Virus record (IMG/VR): IMGVR_UViG_3300025727_000040
Span: 1 to 27,800 of that record
Direction: 5' to 3' (one strand)
DNA length: 27,800 bases
Origin: a virus
In this document: piece by piece, positions 1 to 8,445 of the stretch
Numbering within the stretch: the stretch's first letter is position 1
Layout: every line of letters begins with the position of its first letter
Translations under genes and position numbers: made by a program
The notes under the pieces: model-generated
The model's database searches: none
Told to the model about the DNA's origin: nothing
Seen by the model: only the letters and a program-made list of their open reading frames with translations

Positions 1-1
1 C

Positions 2-391
2 GAAGTAAGTAATTCTAGTGTAATGTGCTTTCATGCACCCGACTACTATTCAATATATAAAGAATTTAAAAAAGACATTCCAGGATATATTAATCGTTTT
101 CGCGGAGATCAAGATTTTATTACTGACTGGTTCCGAGCTGGAGATGAAAAAACATGGTGGCCAGAATCTTGGTGTCAAAGTTTTAAATGGGATTGCTTCA
201 GAGGCGGGCTAATAGAAAGCGGAACTGGTTTAGACGAACACAATAAATGGCCAGCTAAACCCAGTAAATATGTGTATCCTGATCAATCATGGATTGTAGA
301 TTCACAATGTAGCTTAGTAGTATTTCATGGAGAACCAGACCCCTGGGATACAGACTTTGGCAAGCAACACCTACTCCCAAATATTAAGTAA
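2..391 (+). CDS. Glycosyltransferase-like protein, C-terminal part (cut by window edge)
   Basis: The reading frame is open from base 2, upstream of the first ATG at 23, so the visible 129 residues are the C-terminal part of a longer gene; the ATG is probably internal. The segment carries FRGDQDFITDW and, near the end, VVFHGEPDPWD, a pairing I associate with small GT-A-type glycosyltransferases in tailed phages, where the GDQ block follows the acceptor site and a late FHG motif closes the fold. The DxD motif would be upstream and is not visible. This is the only plus-strand gene. It converges on the minus-strand gene that ends at 371, overlapping it by 21 bases with no terminator between them. 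Family assignment is by motif memory only. Confidence 0.6.
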   Translation, partial: EVSNSSVMCFHAPDYYSIYKEFKKDIPGYINRFRGDQDFITDWFRAGDEKTWWPESWCQSFKWDCFRGGLIESGTGLDEHNKWPAKPSKYVYPDQSWIVDSQCSLVVFHGEPDPWDTDFGKQHLLPNIK

Positions 392-1411
392 TTGTGTTCT
401 GAACCATTCCAGTCTGTCTGGACCAAAACTATCAAAAAAGTAATCACGATTATAGTCTATAATGTCACGATGCTCGTCCACTAAATCGTGTAATGCTGTT
501 GTGGTAATACGAGTAAAGTATGCACCATTTAAATCCAGTATCGCATCAATACGCTCGTCATTTTCAAAATACTGATATTCTTCATTAAAGATAGTGGGAT
601 ATGTTTTAAATCCCAGGCTTTTTATGTCGTCTAAACATCCATGGTGTCCAGCAACTATAAAAGGATGCCCAGCTACAATAGCATTAAGTGTTTTTTCTGT
701 TATAATACCAAAACGTTCATGGTACTGAGTTTCTGTAACTAGACTAAACATACTTGTTTGAAAGTTACGTTTAATGCTTAGTAAGTTACTTAGATTATCA
801 TAGTGTCTGTCATATGTAACAAAATCTAGTCCTGGGTACTTTAGTTCATGACCTGCACTTTGTAAGCTAATATTGCCACTGGTCATACTTGCTAACTTGC
901 TGTACAGTATTTTTCTATGTGGTTTTTCTATACGGTTCATGCACAGGAAGTTATATTCAAAGTCTTTATCCAGATAACTAAATGCTTCACGTAGTACACC
1001 CTCGGCGGATTTGTAATATAGCCAGGTTTCATACTGATGTGAACTAAACTCTACTAGATGAAATTCATGCTTTGGCCACGCATCCACCAAACCAAGTGGC
1101 CATACCACAACAATAATTTGGTTACTTGGTGCCCAGCCCTTGTAAAAGTTTCGTATCTTAGCTAGTTCCAGCGGTATATCGTAAAATACAAAACCATCTC
1201 CGACCATACCAGTGCTCTTGGTAGTAAGGTGGTCTTGTAGGTTAAATATTAACTTAAAGTCAGCATCATCAAACCTATCTCCAATATCTTCTCGGTCTGG
1301 CATTTCTATATCCCAGCCTTTATCAGTTATAGGGTATAGTAAGGCAGAGTCAATAACAATGCTGTTAGGAAATATATGTCTGCAGGCGTCTGTAAAGTTA
1401 AAAACTTTCAT
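371..1411 (-). CDS. Putative glycosyltransferase (GT10/fucosyltransferase-like C-terminal motif)
   Basis: 346 aa. The central NFLCMNRIEKPHRKILYSKL block (about residues 155-175) and the later SLVTETQ...ITEKTLNAIVAGHPFIVAG block (about 225-255) resemble the nucleotide-sugar binding region of GT10-like transferases, in which a conserved EKT/EKTL segment contacts the donor. It is followed by a LGFKTYP segment, also typical of these phage proteins. No membrane segment or signal peptide is seen. The start ATG at 1411 forms an ATGA overlap with the TGA of the kinase-like gene upstream, so the two are likely translationally coupled. It is the last gene of the leftward island. What is seen: the two motif blocks. 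What is inferred: glycosyl transfer; donor and acceptor unknown. Confidence 0.6.
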   Translation of the reverse strand: MKVFNFTDACRHIFPNSIVIDSALLYPITDKGWDIEMPDREDIGDRFDDADFKLIFNLQDHLTTKSTGMVGDGFVFYDIPLELAKIRNFYKGWAPSNQIIVVVWPLGLVDAWPKHEFHLVEFSSHQYETWLYYKSAEGVLREAFSYLDKDFEYNFLCMNRIEKPHRKILYSKLASMTSGNISLQSAGHELKYPGLDFVTYDRHYDNLSNLLSIKRNFQTSMFSLVTETQYHERFGIITEKTLNAIVAGHPFIVAGHHGCLDDIKSLGFKTYPTIFNEEYQYFENDERIDAILDLNGAYFTRITTTALHDLVDEHRDIIDYNRDYFFDSFGPDRLEWFRTQLLNIWE

Positions 1412-2496
1412 TCTAGTTCAAAATCGTCTAAGAATCTCCAAACGTCTTTCCAAGTATTGTCTTGAACCCAGTTTTTTTCTTTAGTAGCCTGGTATAGTCC
1501 TCGGGCAACATCAGTATTAAGTGCGTGTTCTAGAAGATTGTCAACAATGCCATAGCATACTGTCTTACGTAGTTGTATAAAGCTACTGTATAGGTCAGCA
1601 TCATTGCACTGGGCATTGCCGCGATCTGTCTCGTACTTAGTAAACCAGTAATCGATGTTTAATAAAAATTCAGCCATTATAAACTTACTGTCTGCATTTA
1701 CTAGCATTTCTTTTTTAACATCGCCTAACCCAGTACCTTTAAATTTTTTAATTTTTAACTCTTTGCATATGCTTTTAAATGTTGGAGTTTTTAGTAACCC
1801 TGCACCGCCGTAGTCAATCCATACAAGGTTCTCTTTTGAGTCCATCATAAAGTTTCTACCATTGGTAAAACCCATGTCCCAGAATAAAAAGCCAGTATTT
1901 TTAATTAACCATTTATTAAAGTTAGCTAATTCAGCATACTGTTTAAGCATGTTAACTCTATTGGACATAACCTCTGTATAAGGCAAATCTATGGGGTAAT
2001 ATATAAAGTCACCTTTAACTACAATATTTTTTTGAATCATCGGATGCCAGGGGTTCCTTAGCATATCTAAAATTTCAAACAACTGCTGGGTATGTGCATG
2101 ATACACCTTGGCATATTCACTTAACATCTTTACAACATATTTTTGACTCTTTTTATAGTCCAAGTATCTGGTTGCTTCATATGTTTGACCGTCTTTTCCC
2201 ATTCCCAGCATTTGTTCCATCTTAAATCCATAGGCGGCGGTAATGCGTTTTTGATTAACGTCATTATGATAAGTTTGTACTTGCCCAACCTGTCCAATGT
2301 CTAACACCTGTGCAGCATATCTGGGTTCGTCTAGAATGCCTTGTAGATACTCAATAAGTTCTTTAGGTCGTTTATGCCCAACTTCTTTCCAGCCTGGTAT
2401 TTGCTCCACACGGTCAAAACGTTGTAACTTTTCTACCTTAAAAATGTCATCATCTAAACCAGTAATGATTTTTAATTTTCCAAAATTAACTGCCAT
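1408..2496 (-). CDS. Protein-kinase-fold protein, possibly a sugar or small-molecule kinase
   Basis: 362 aa. It shows the order of a kinase fold: a glycine-rich loop at 97-106 (LGMGKDGQTY), a candidate ATP-binding lysine K123 (KYVVKML), a catalytic-loop-like FLFWDMGFTNGRNFMMD at 203-219 with D207 and N215, and a DFG equivalent DYG at 228-230. The usual HRD histidine is replaced by W206. About 90 residues precede the glycine loop and have no recognisable motif. The gene follows the 2497 gene with a TAAATG junction and overlaps the next one by ATGA. Its place among glycosyltransferases suggests phosphorylation of a glycan, like the LPS-core kinases, but a host-protein kinase or pseudokinase is possible. 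Confidence 0.55.
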   Translation of the reverse strand: MAVNFGKLKIITGLDDDIFKVEKLQRFDRVEQIPGWKEVGHKRPKELIEYLQGILDEPRYAAQVLDIGQVGQVQTYHNDVNQKRITAAYGFKMEQMLGMGKDGQTYEATRYLDYKKSQKYVVKMLSEYAKVYHAHTQQLFEILDMLRNPWHPMIQKNIVVKGDFIYYPIDLPYTEVMSNRVNMLKQYAELANFNKWLIKNTGFLFWDMGFTNGRNFMMDSKENLVWIDYGGAGLLKTPTFKSICKELKIKKFKGTGLGDVKKEMLVNADSKFIMAEFLLNIDYWFTKYETDRGNAQCNDADLYSSFIQLRKTVCYGIVDNLLEHALNTDVARGLYQATKEKNWVQDNTWKDVWRFLDDFELE

Positions 2497-3414
2497 TTAA
2501 TTACCTGCATCTTCCTGCATCTTTAGCAACATGTTCCATGCTTTTCCATTTGCTATTTCTCCCGCTTTAAATTGACTGTATGCTAGCCATTTGCATAACC
2601 CGTACCTGTCAGGTTCGGCGTCAAATACTGGATTGTTTGTATCGTTAATTAGGTCATTTATAGTATAACTTATTGGATATGTGCTACAGTGAAGATTAGA
2701 TATAACTGGTATACCCTGCAGGGTAGCCTGCAATGCTACGTTACTATTGTAACATATTACAATATTGCTTTCTGCTAAATCTTGCTCTAGTGACACTGGA
2801 TTTTCGTCTTTATGACTATCTAATCTTAATAGATTACCTGCTTTGTCTACTATAGGTTCATTAGGTTTAGTTCTAACTTTAATATCGCCATGCATGTGTT
2901 TAGGTAATGATTCATGAAGAATCTTTAGTATTTCGTTTGTCCATCCATGTGCATTAAAATACCACTGTACTGCATGAGTTGGCGGCAATACTAGTATTTT
3001 GTTTCCGCGGTTACTGCGAGTTTTCCAGGGCATTATCTCATTATGATCCTGGAAGTAAAGTTTCCATCTGTCCTTGGCAACATCCTTTACGTAGTTCATG
3101 GTGTGTCTGTTTTTACTAATACGCATCCAGCCTTTGCCAGAATAACCTGAATCAAAGTATGCATGATCTACATAAAATCTAGGAATATTTTTACTTGCAG
3201 CGGCTTGCATTGCTAGACCAGTGCCACGTAGTATACCCAGTACTGCTATGGCATCAGCTTTAGGATCTAGTCCATGGACTAGAAAATGCTCAATACCTCT
3301 AAACTCTGCACACCATGGTCCATCAATTTGGTTTATTCCACTAGCAAACCTTAACATTAACTTTGTGGTCTTGTGTCGTCCAGTGCTATAAACTATTACA
3401 GTCTTTTTTGCCAT
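2497..3414 (-). CDS. Capsule-synthesis/Kdo-transferase-like protein, paralogue 1
   Basis: 305 aa. Seen: a central PPTHAVQWYFNAHGW...KVRTKPNE region, then DLAESNIVICYNSNVALQATLQGIPVI (about residues 213-240), followed by a C-terminal WLAYSQFKAGEIANGKAW. The GIPVI block, placed after a string of residues that hold small polar side chains, is the nucleotide-sugar-binding signature of GT-B capsule enzymes (KpsC/KpsS-like). Three other genes in the window (3414-4226, 5904-6830, 14701-15564) share the same order of blocks at low identity. The start ATG at 3414 overlaps by one base the TAA of the gene upstream (TAATG). Likely cytoplasmic. Function is inferred from the family; the sugar is unknown. 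Confidence 0.5.
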   Translation of the reverse strand: MAKKTVIVYSTGRHKTTKLMLRFASGINQIDGPWCAEFRGIEHFLVHGLDPKADAIAVLGILRGTGLAMQAAASKNIPRFYVDHAYFDSGYSGKGWMRISKNRHTMNYVKDVAKDRWKLYFQDHNEIMPWKTRSNRGNKILVLPPTHAVQWYFNAHGWTNEILKILHESLPKHMHGDIKVRTKPNEPIVDKAGNLLRLDSHKDENPVSLEQDLAESNIVICYNSNVALQATLQGIPVISNLHCSTYPISYTINDLINDTNNPVFDAEPDRYGLCKWLAYSQFKAGEIANGKAWNMLLKMQEDAGN

Positions 3415-4226
3415 TATTGATCCGTTAATATACTGTAAGCCATACCAGACTTAATTTCCTGTTGTGTAAATTGACAATACGCTAAGTGATTAAACCAGGG
3501 CTCTCTGTTGCCATAAACTGGTTGTTCTATTTTACTTAGCTCGGTTTGACCAACAGGTCTAGTGAAACTGATAGGATCACAAAACACTGGTATACCTGCT
3601 GAAATTGCTTCTACGGCACACATACTAACACTGGTTACTACAGCCCAGGCGTCTTTAATGTCTTCATTAAATGGAACCAATGCTACACTAGGGCCACTAG
3701 TTCCCTGAGCTCTGGGTTTATAACGTACTCTAATTGGTCTATCAGTGTGTTTTTTTAGCTCTTTAATTGTTGACTCAGTCCATTCTTGCTCGTTTTTATT
3801 AGTACACCATTGACTCATTGTGTTACTGCTAGGGCAAACAATTATCTCTGATCCAGTCTTTTTCCATGGATAAACCGGCATATTCCAATTAGCAAACCTA
3901 TCACGTGGCCGCTCTAGTATATCAGTTTCATGTATTTTATTCCTACTAACTCTCCAGTAAAAATCCTGATCTGGATTTAACGCTTCTTTTAGTCCGTTCC
4001 AGCGTCCCCAATAAGGCATGTCCCAGAACCACCAGTCAAACTCCAGGCGTTGATGGTCTGCTATTAGTACGTGATTGTTTTGGATAAATCCCCAAAACGC
4101 ACCAGGAGCATCTACTGGTGCTTGTCTGTTTCCAGTTGCTGAGCCAGGCCATCCTTGCAATAAACTATCCATAAGCCAATTGCATTTACTGTCTTCATTA
4201 TTAGTATTATAATATAAGTTTAGCAA
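3414..4226 (-). CDS. Capsule-synthesis/Kdo-transferase-like protein, paralogue 2
   Basis: 270 aa if translation begins at the TTG at 4226, which keeps the first beta strand (LNLYY) but lacks a clear ribosome binding site; the first ATG in frame, at 4172, would give 252 aa. Core blocks: MPVYPWKKTGSEIIVCPSS, then ELKKHTDRPIRVRYKP, then DAWAVVTSVSMCAVEAISAGIPVFC, and a C-terminal FNHLAYCQFTQQEIKSGMAY. These align in order with the neighbouring paralogue and with those at 5904 and 14701. The N-terminus overlaps the SGNH hydrolase gene by 20 bases. DAWAVV next to an AIS.GIPV block is what I would expect of a GT-B fold donor site. Substrate unknown. Confidence 0.5.
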   Translation of the reverse strand: MLNLYYNTNNEDSKCNWLMDSLLQGWPGSATGNRQAPVDAPGAFWGFIQNNHVLIADHQRLEFDWWFWDMPYWGRWNGLKEALNPDQDFYWRVSRNKIHETDILERPRDRFANWNMPVYPWKKTGSEIIVCPSSNTMSQWCTNKNEQEWTESTIKELKKHTDRPIRVRYKPRAQGTSGPSVALVPFNEDIKDAWAVVTSVSMCAVEAISAGIPVFCDPISFTRPVGQTELSKIEQPVYGNREPWFNHLAYCQFTQQEIKSGMAYSILTDQ

Positions 4227-4896
4227 AGTATTCTGCCACTGATTGGTTGCGTTCTCGACTCATGTGCATACCGTCTGAATTAAATAGATCTTTGTCTAAA
4301 GCCTGTATACGATGTTTCTTTTTTGCGTATCCAGTTGCTTGCCACTGAGTATAGCTATCCGGCAATTGTTGTGAATACTCTGCTCTAATGTAATTGGCTT
4401 CTTCGTCGCCCCAGCACCATTCTGGTATAAATGTATACTGGGCGTTTGGTATAAATTGTTGTTCAAAGTATCGTATGTTCATATCTAAGTCTGACTCTGC
4501 TGATTGTGATAACAAGCCGTGTATTAGTCGTCTATGAAGAAAGGAATACATAACAAATACATTCTGTATGTCAAAGTAATTAATAACACGGTCGTAGATT
4601 AGCTTCATAGCATCGTTCCCTGCACCATCTAAGCCAAAGTTGAGTGTAGGATAGCCCAGTATTTCTTCTAATTGGCTTGCCCAGCAATCTTCTACTGGCC
4701 CGCCTGTGTTTACTGTAAAGCTGTCTCCAAGACATATATTAACTGGAAGCCCAACATACTCATTATAGTCTGGGCCGCGGAACCCCCATTCGTTAAATTT
4801 ACATTTAATTCCCAGAGGTTTTTGTGTATACATGTGTATAAACTCAATTGTTTTGTTACTACGTCTTCCATAAATTTCTAAATCATTTATAATCAT
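4207..4896 (-). CDS. SGNH/GDSL-type hydrolase, probable esterase
   Basis: 229 aa. Block I is LGDSFT with the candidate nucleophile S59; block II is NFGLDGAGND (G91 region), block III is degenerate (MYSFLHRR, about 116-123), and block V is SDGMHMS with D208 and H211 as the rest of the triad. There is no signal peptide, so it acts in the cytoplasm or after lysis or assembly. Members of this family remove O-acetyl or other acyl groups from sugars, and the location between capsule-type transferase genes fits a role in glycan acylation state. A sigma70-like promoter lies directly upstream, so this gene may head its own transcript. A second SGNH gene in the window (18466-19134) is only distantly similar. 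Confidence 0.7.
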   Translation of the reverse strand: MIINDLEIYGRRSNKTIEFIHMYTQKPLGIKCKFNEWGFRGPDYNEYVGLPVNICLGDSFTVNTGGPVEDCWASQLEEILGYPTLNFGLDGAGNDAMKLIYDRVINYFDIQNVFVMYSFLHRRLIHGLLSQSAESDLDMNIRYFEQQFIPNAQYTFIPEWCWGDEEANYIRAEYSQQLPDSYTQWQATGYAKKKHRIQALDKDLFNSDGMHMSRERNQSVAEYFAKLIL

Positions 4897-4916
4897 GATA
4901 TATCTTATCCACTTTT

Positions 4917-4945
4917 ATTATACATTAAAATTTACAAACTGCAAA
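4917..4945 (-). promoter_or_regulatory. Sigma70-like promoter upstream of the SGNH gene
   Basis: On the minus strand, TTTGCA (4945-4940) and a perfect TATAAT (4922-4917) are separated by 17 bases. Transcription would start near 4910, leaving a leader of about 14 bases before the ATG at 4896 that includes GGATAAG as a weak ribosome binding site. It sits in the only real gap (51 bases) between the radical SAM gene and the SGNH gene. The -35 hexamer matches 4 of 6 positions. Confidence 0.5.
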
Positions 4946-4947
4946 CA

Positions 4948-5904
4948 TTATCTGTAATCATTAAGACTAAACTTAGTTCCGTTCATGTGCATTTCGCTAC
5001 GGCCGCTGTTAGTGTATACCATGGTTTCTGGATCATCAATTAAGAAGTCACAGGTTTTACAAAAATCTGGATAGTTACCTGTGCGGTGTTGTTCTCTAAG
5101 CTCTTCGTATAAATCGCCTGTCATAATTTCTTGTACAGTCATTTCACTAAAATGTCCTAGTACTGCGGCACTGTCATTGCCTAATACCTGACAACACGGA
5201 TGAACTGCACCTGTTTTGCCATCATTGCCACCTGCACGTATTACAATGTCCGGACTAAATGGTCTTCCGCATGTTTTGATTCTGCCTTCTCTAGAGTAAT
5301 CAGGATCATATACGCCACTCCAGTTATGCATTTTCCATATCTCAGTACTACATCCAGCGGCATCTACTATTTTACGGTATTGTTCTGTTTCATAGTCTAT
5401 GTTATCGTTATCTAATATTAAATGATAAGTGGCTACTTGGCAGTTAGTTCCTTTGCTATAGTCCATCATAGCGTGTAAGTTTTCAATGACCTTATCAAAG
5501 TTATCAACGTTCATCCAAGTCTTGTATGTTTCTTTATTATAACCAATGATACTAAACCTGTAAAAGTCTAAGCCAGCATCTACACATTCCTCCATAAATT
5601 GTCCATGCATACGGTATCCATTGCTAAAAATAAAACACTTAACATCGTATTTTTTTACAATAGCAATATACTCTGCCATGTTTCTGTTTAAGGTTGCCTC
5701 TCCGCTGCCGTCTAAATTAACAACGCCCAATCCTGCTTCAACACATTGTGCAACTGCATCTTCAAACATAGTGATTGGCATTTTTTTAAGCCAGGGTTTT
5801 CCTCTAGCACCTGTTGAGCCGTCAGGATTAGTTTGCGGACACATCTGACAGGTATAATTACATCCGCCATTTATCTCTATAACTGCCCTGTCTATCTCCT
5901 GCAT
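4948..5904 (-). CDS. Radical SAM protein with C-terminal SPASM-like cysteines
   Basis: 318 aa from the ATG at 5904; an ATG nine codons upstream exists, but 5904 gives a TAATG junction with the gene before it and has AAAGGG about eight bases upstream. Near the N-terminus, CNYTCQMC (CxxxCxxC) binds the radical SAM 4Fe-4S cluster. Later DGSGEA is a likely SAM-contact motif. The C-terminal third has several further cysteines (TCGRPF, HPCCQVLG, FCKTCDF) in a SPASM-like arrangement that would hold an auxiliary cluster. SPASM radical SAM enzymes modify peptides or sugars (for example aminosugar or sactipeptide chemistry). The neighbour upstream is a capsule-type transferase, and a second radical SAM gene lies before that. 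Substrate unknown. Confidence 0.8.
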   Translation of the reverse strand: MQEIDRAVIEINGGCNYTCQMCPQTNPDGSTGARGKPWLKKMPITMFEDAVAQCVEAGLGVVNLDGSGEATLNRNMAEYIAIVKKYDVKCFIFSNGYRMHGQFMEECVDAGLDFYRFSIIGYNKETYKTWMNVDNFDKVIENLHAMMDYSKGTNCQVATYHLILDNDNIDYETEQYRKIVDAAGCSTEIWKMHNWSGVYDPDYSREGRIKTCGRPFSPDIVIRAGGNDGKTGAVHPCCQVLGNDSAAVLGHFSEMTVQEIMTGDLYEELREQHRTGNYPDFCKTCDFLIDDPETMVYTNSGRSEMHMNGTKFSLNDYR

Positions 5905-6830
5905 TAGTACTTTCCCTTTAGGTGTTCCCATGCAACACCACGTTGTATTTCATCCATACTCCAGCTAATATATGCCATATTATATAACCATTGTTCACGT
6001 TCTATATCCATGGGAGGATCTTCTATTAGTTCTATAGGGATACTACAGGGCCCAGTAAGTGCGTCTGGATCTAAACTTACTGTGGGTATGCCATCTGTAA
6101 TACTCTCAAACAACGTGCTGGTGTTATATCCAACTACTGCCCATGCGTCTGCTAGCTCTGTCAATAATCCCGGCCCGCCCTCTATGTTTTTTGTAAACTT
6201 CGTTCCGTCTGTGCTTGGGTTGTCTTTATAAGTAGTACTTATACTTACATTCGGAAGCCTCTCAGCATCTGCCCAGCTTAATGGGTTTGTTTTTGCGCTG
6301 GGACGTATTAGTATAGGACGATCACTGTACTTACGTATATCTTGTATTGTGTGATTAAGCCAGTTACGCATACTTCCATATCTGTCCATCATAGTTTGTA
6401 CTACACTATCATTATTCTTTTGCAATGGTATTAGTATATGTTTCCCTTGTTTACGCCAGGGAAGTACTTCTAGTTTTTGTCTTTGTTTAAGTGCTAACCA
6501 TCTGTCAGGAGGTGAGTTCCTATTATTAAACTTTCCAGGTGCAAGCAAGTGCCACCAACCTAAACGCCAGTGCCAATCCAGCCAATCCCCTGTACGTGCT
6601 TGTCTTTTAAACACTGCGGTCTCGAATATCATATAAGGTTTGTTACTCATCTCAACAAAAGAAAATACTGGGTCTTCTCTAAACTTGTCGCAATATATGT
6701 TACATGTAATGTAATGATCTGCTTCTGGATATGGATTGTCGAACCAATCTACTATCTCTATCTCTGGATGACTAAACTGCATATTTGCTAATGCGCCCTG
6801 AAATTGATGCCTAAATGCTAATACTTTCAT
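5904..6830 (-). CDS. Capsule-synthesis/Kdo-transferase-like protein, paralogue 3
   Basis: 308 aa from the ATG at 6830, which forms an ATGA overlap with the stop of the upstream radical SAM gene; an ATG at 6875 would add 15 residues inside that gene and is less likely. Blocks: LEVLPWRKQGKHILIPLQK, then IQDIRKYSDRPILIRPS, then LADAWAVVGYNTSTLFESITDGIPTV, and a C-terminal WLYNMAYISWSMDEIQRGVAW. The last block, W-L-x2-M-A-Y-x8-E-I-x2-G-x-A-W, recurs in the paralogues at 2497 and 3414 and in a worn form at 14701. It lies between two radical SAM genes and is coupled to both by overlapping stop and start codons, which suggests a shared product or substrate. Confidence 0.55.
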   Translation of the reverse strand: MKVLAFRHQFQGALANMQFSHPEIEIVDWFDNPYPEADHYITCNIYCDKFREDPVFSFVEMSNKPYMIFETAVFKRQARTGDWLDWHWRLGWWHLLAPGKFNNRNSPPDRWLALKQRQKLEVLPWRKQGKHILIPLQKNNDSVVQTMMDRYGSMRNWLNHTIQDIRKYSDRPILIRPSAKTNPLSWADAERLPNVSISTTYKDNPSTDGTKFTKNIEGGPGLLTELADAWAVVGYNTSTLFESITDGIPTVSLDPDALTGPCSIPIELIEDPPMDIEREQWLYNMAYISWSMDEIQRGVAWEHLKGKY

Positions 6831-8434
6831 GCTTCTACCCACTGATAGGTACTGGAATGGTCGTGCATTGCACAAAACTTTTGTATACGATCTGCGCCTC
6901 CTTGTTGCAGAGGATCAAAGAACTTTGCTGTATAATCTCGCATATACCATTGTCTTAAATCATCATTAGTTTCAGCTTCACGTATACGTGGCCAGTGTTC
7001 ATCACCATAAAAAGAATATAGTGCAAATGTTTTAATTATTCCTTTAAGATCCGCTTCCTGTATATAAGGTTCAGGCATTGTTAATGCCCACTTGTCCATA
7101 AATCCACCACCTATCTCTCCACTGTCCCAACCATTAATATGATCCGGATCCATAAAGCCAGCGTCTACTGCTATTTGTCTGAGTTTAGTTCCTCTATAAG
7201 GTTGGAAGATACTAATGTTAATGCCATCATATCCTCTAGCATCACGAACCATTCTAGCAGTTTCCATTATCATATCGCGAGTTTCATATGGCATACCAAC
7301 AATAACGTTTAACCCATATGGTATATTGCTGTCATTAATATGTGATAAAAATTGCTGATACTTCTCGTTTTTTACTTTACGCAAGAGTACGTTTTCTCTG
7401 TACTCTGCATTACCACTTTCAATACCCAAACTAATACGATATATGCCAGCCTCTTTAAGAGCTTCCAAATACTCTGGTCTACAGTTTTCAATACGTGTAT
7501 TCATCCAAAATGGAATCTTATACTTGCTCCACATCTCACAAAATGCATATATCTCTTTTGCTGGTCGTGCAAGGAAACTGTCGTCCTGTATCATAATTAA
7601 GTCTGGATCATATAATTCTTTAAACTCAAGTAACTCAGATTCCACTACGCTGGCATCTTTTCGCCTAATAAAATTACCAACATCAAATACATTTGCAATG
7701 TTGCGAGTATTAGGTGAATTGCAGTATGTACAATTATATGGACACCCGCGATAAGTTTCCATGCTGACTGCGGCATTAAATGTTCTGCCGCCCATGGGCC
7801 TGTTCCAGCGTTTAACGTCAAAGCATGTATAGTCTGGTATAACTTCTGTAATGTCAGTTAATGGCTGTGGTGGATTTTTATATATAGCAAATGTGTCACG
7901 TTCTTTGTACCAGGTACCTTTTACGTTTTTGATACGTTTTCCGGCTTTAAGACAGTTAATAATGTCTAATACTACACGTTCGCCTTCGTATACACAAACC
8001 TGATGTACCAGTGGGTTGGATACTACTAGCATGGGATCACTCATAACTAATACACCACCAAGTACATTTGGTATGTTTAAATGTTTAATACTTTCTAGTA
8101 GTTGCAAGCCCATGCGATAAACGTCTTCCTGGACACTCATCATGATGATGTCAGGTTTAAACTTGTTTACATGCGCTAAAAAATCTGGAATAATTTGACT
8201 TGGGTCAGCAACATAAAACATGTCTTTGACTTCATCGTCTTTGTTGGCTCTAACGGCACCGATTTCACTTTGCCTAATGTGCTTGTTACTAAATTCACTA
8301 CTGTATTGTGTAGTTTCAAATATTTCTACTTCACAACCTTCACGTTTACCAATGGCATTTATTATTGCCATGCTCATTGCTGGTGACATCATTAGTGGAA
8401 GATTTGGGTATACCAGCAGTATTTTTGGTTTCAT
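6827..8434 (-). CDS. Radical SAM protein with N-terminal B12-binding-like domain
   Basis: 535 aa. Residues 1-160 look like a Rossmann-type cobalamin-binding-like domain (KILLVYPNLPL start; FKPDIIMMSV; NVLGGVL; VYEGE), but I see no DxHxxG base-off motif, so cobalamin may bind without a lower histidine ligand or not at all. The radical SAM cluster motif CPYNCTYC is at 231-238, followed by LIMIQDDSF and ISLGIESGN, typical of the B12-radical SAM (RumMT/ BchE-like) class. These enzymes methylate unreactive carbon or make cyclisations and related changes. The gene follows the methyltransferase at 8446 after 11 bases with a weak ribosome binding site and overlaps the next gene by ATGA. Confidence 0.8.
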   Translation of the reverse strand: MKPKILLVYPNLPLMMSPAMSMAIINAIGKREGCEVEIFETTQYSSEFSNKHIRQSEIGAVRANKDDEVKDMFYVADPSQIIPDFLAHVNKFKPDIIMMSVQEDVYRMGLQLLESIKHLNIPNVLGGVLVMSDPMLVVSNPLVHQVCVYEGERVVLDIINCLKAGKRIKNVKGTWYKERDTFAIYKNPPQPLTDITEVIPDYTCFDVKRWNRPMGGRTFNAAVSMETYRGCPYNCTYCNSPNTRNIANVFDVGNFIRRKDASVVESELLEFKELYDPDLIMIQDDSFLARPAKEIYAFCEMWSKYKIPFWMNTRIENCRPEYLEALKEAGIYRISLGIESGNAEYRENVLLRKVKNEKYQQFLSHINDSNIPYGLNVIVGMPYETRDMIMETARMVRDARGYDGINISIFQPYRGTKLRQIAVDAGFMDPDHINGWDSGEIGGGFMDKWALTMPEPYIQEADLKGIIKTFALYSFYGDEHWPRIREAETNDDLRQWYMRDYTAKFFDPLQQGGADRIQKFCAMHDHSSTYQWVEA

Positions 8435-8445
8435 GTATCTATTTA

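Noticed and set aside
4884-4891. TATAAATG late-like box inside the start of the SGNH gene
   Set aside because: It is inside the coding region, downstream of the ATG, with no gene start in reach.
6831-6875. Upstream ATG of paralogue 3 at 6875
   Set aside because: It lies inside the radical SAM gene, while the ATG at 6830 forms a typical ATGA junction.
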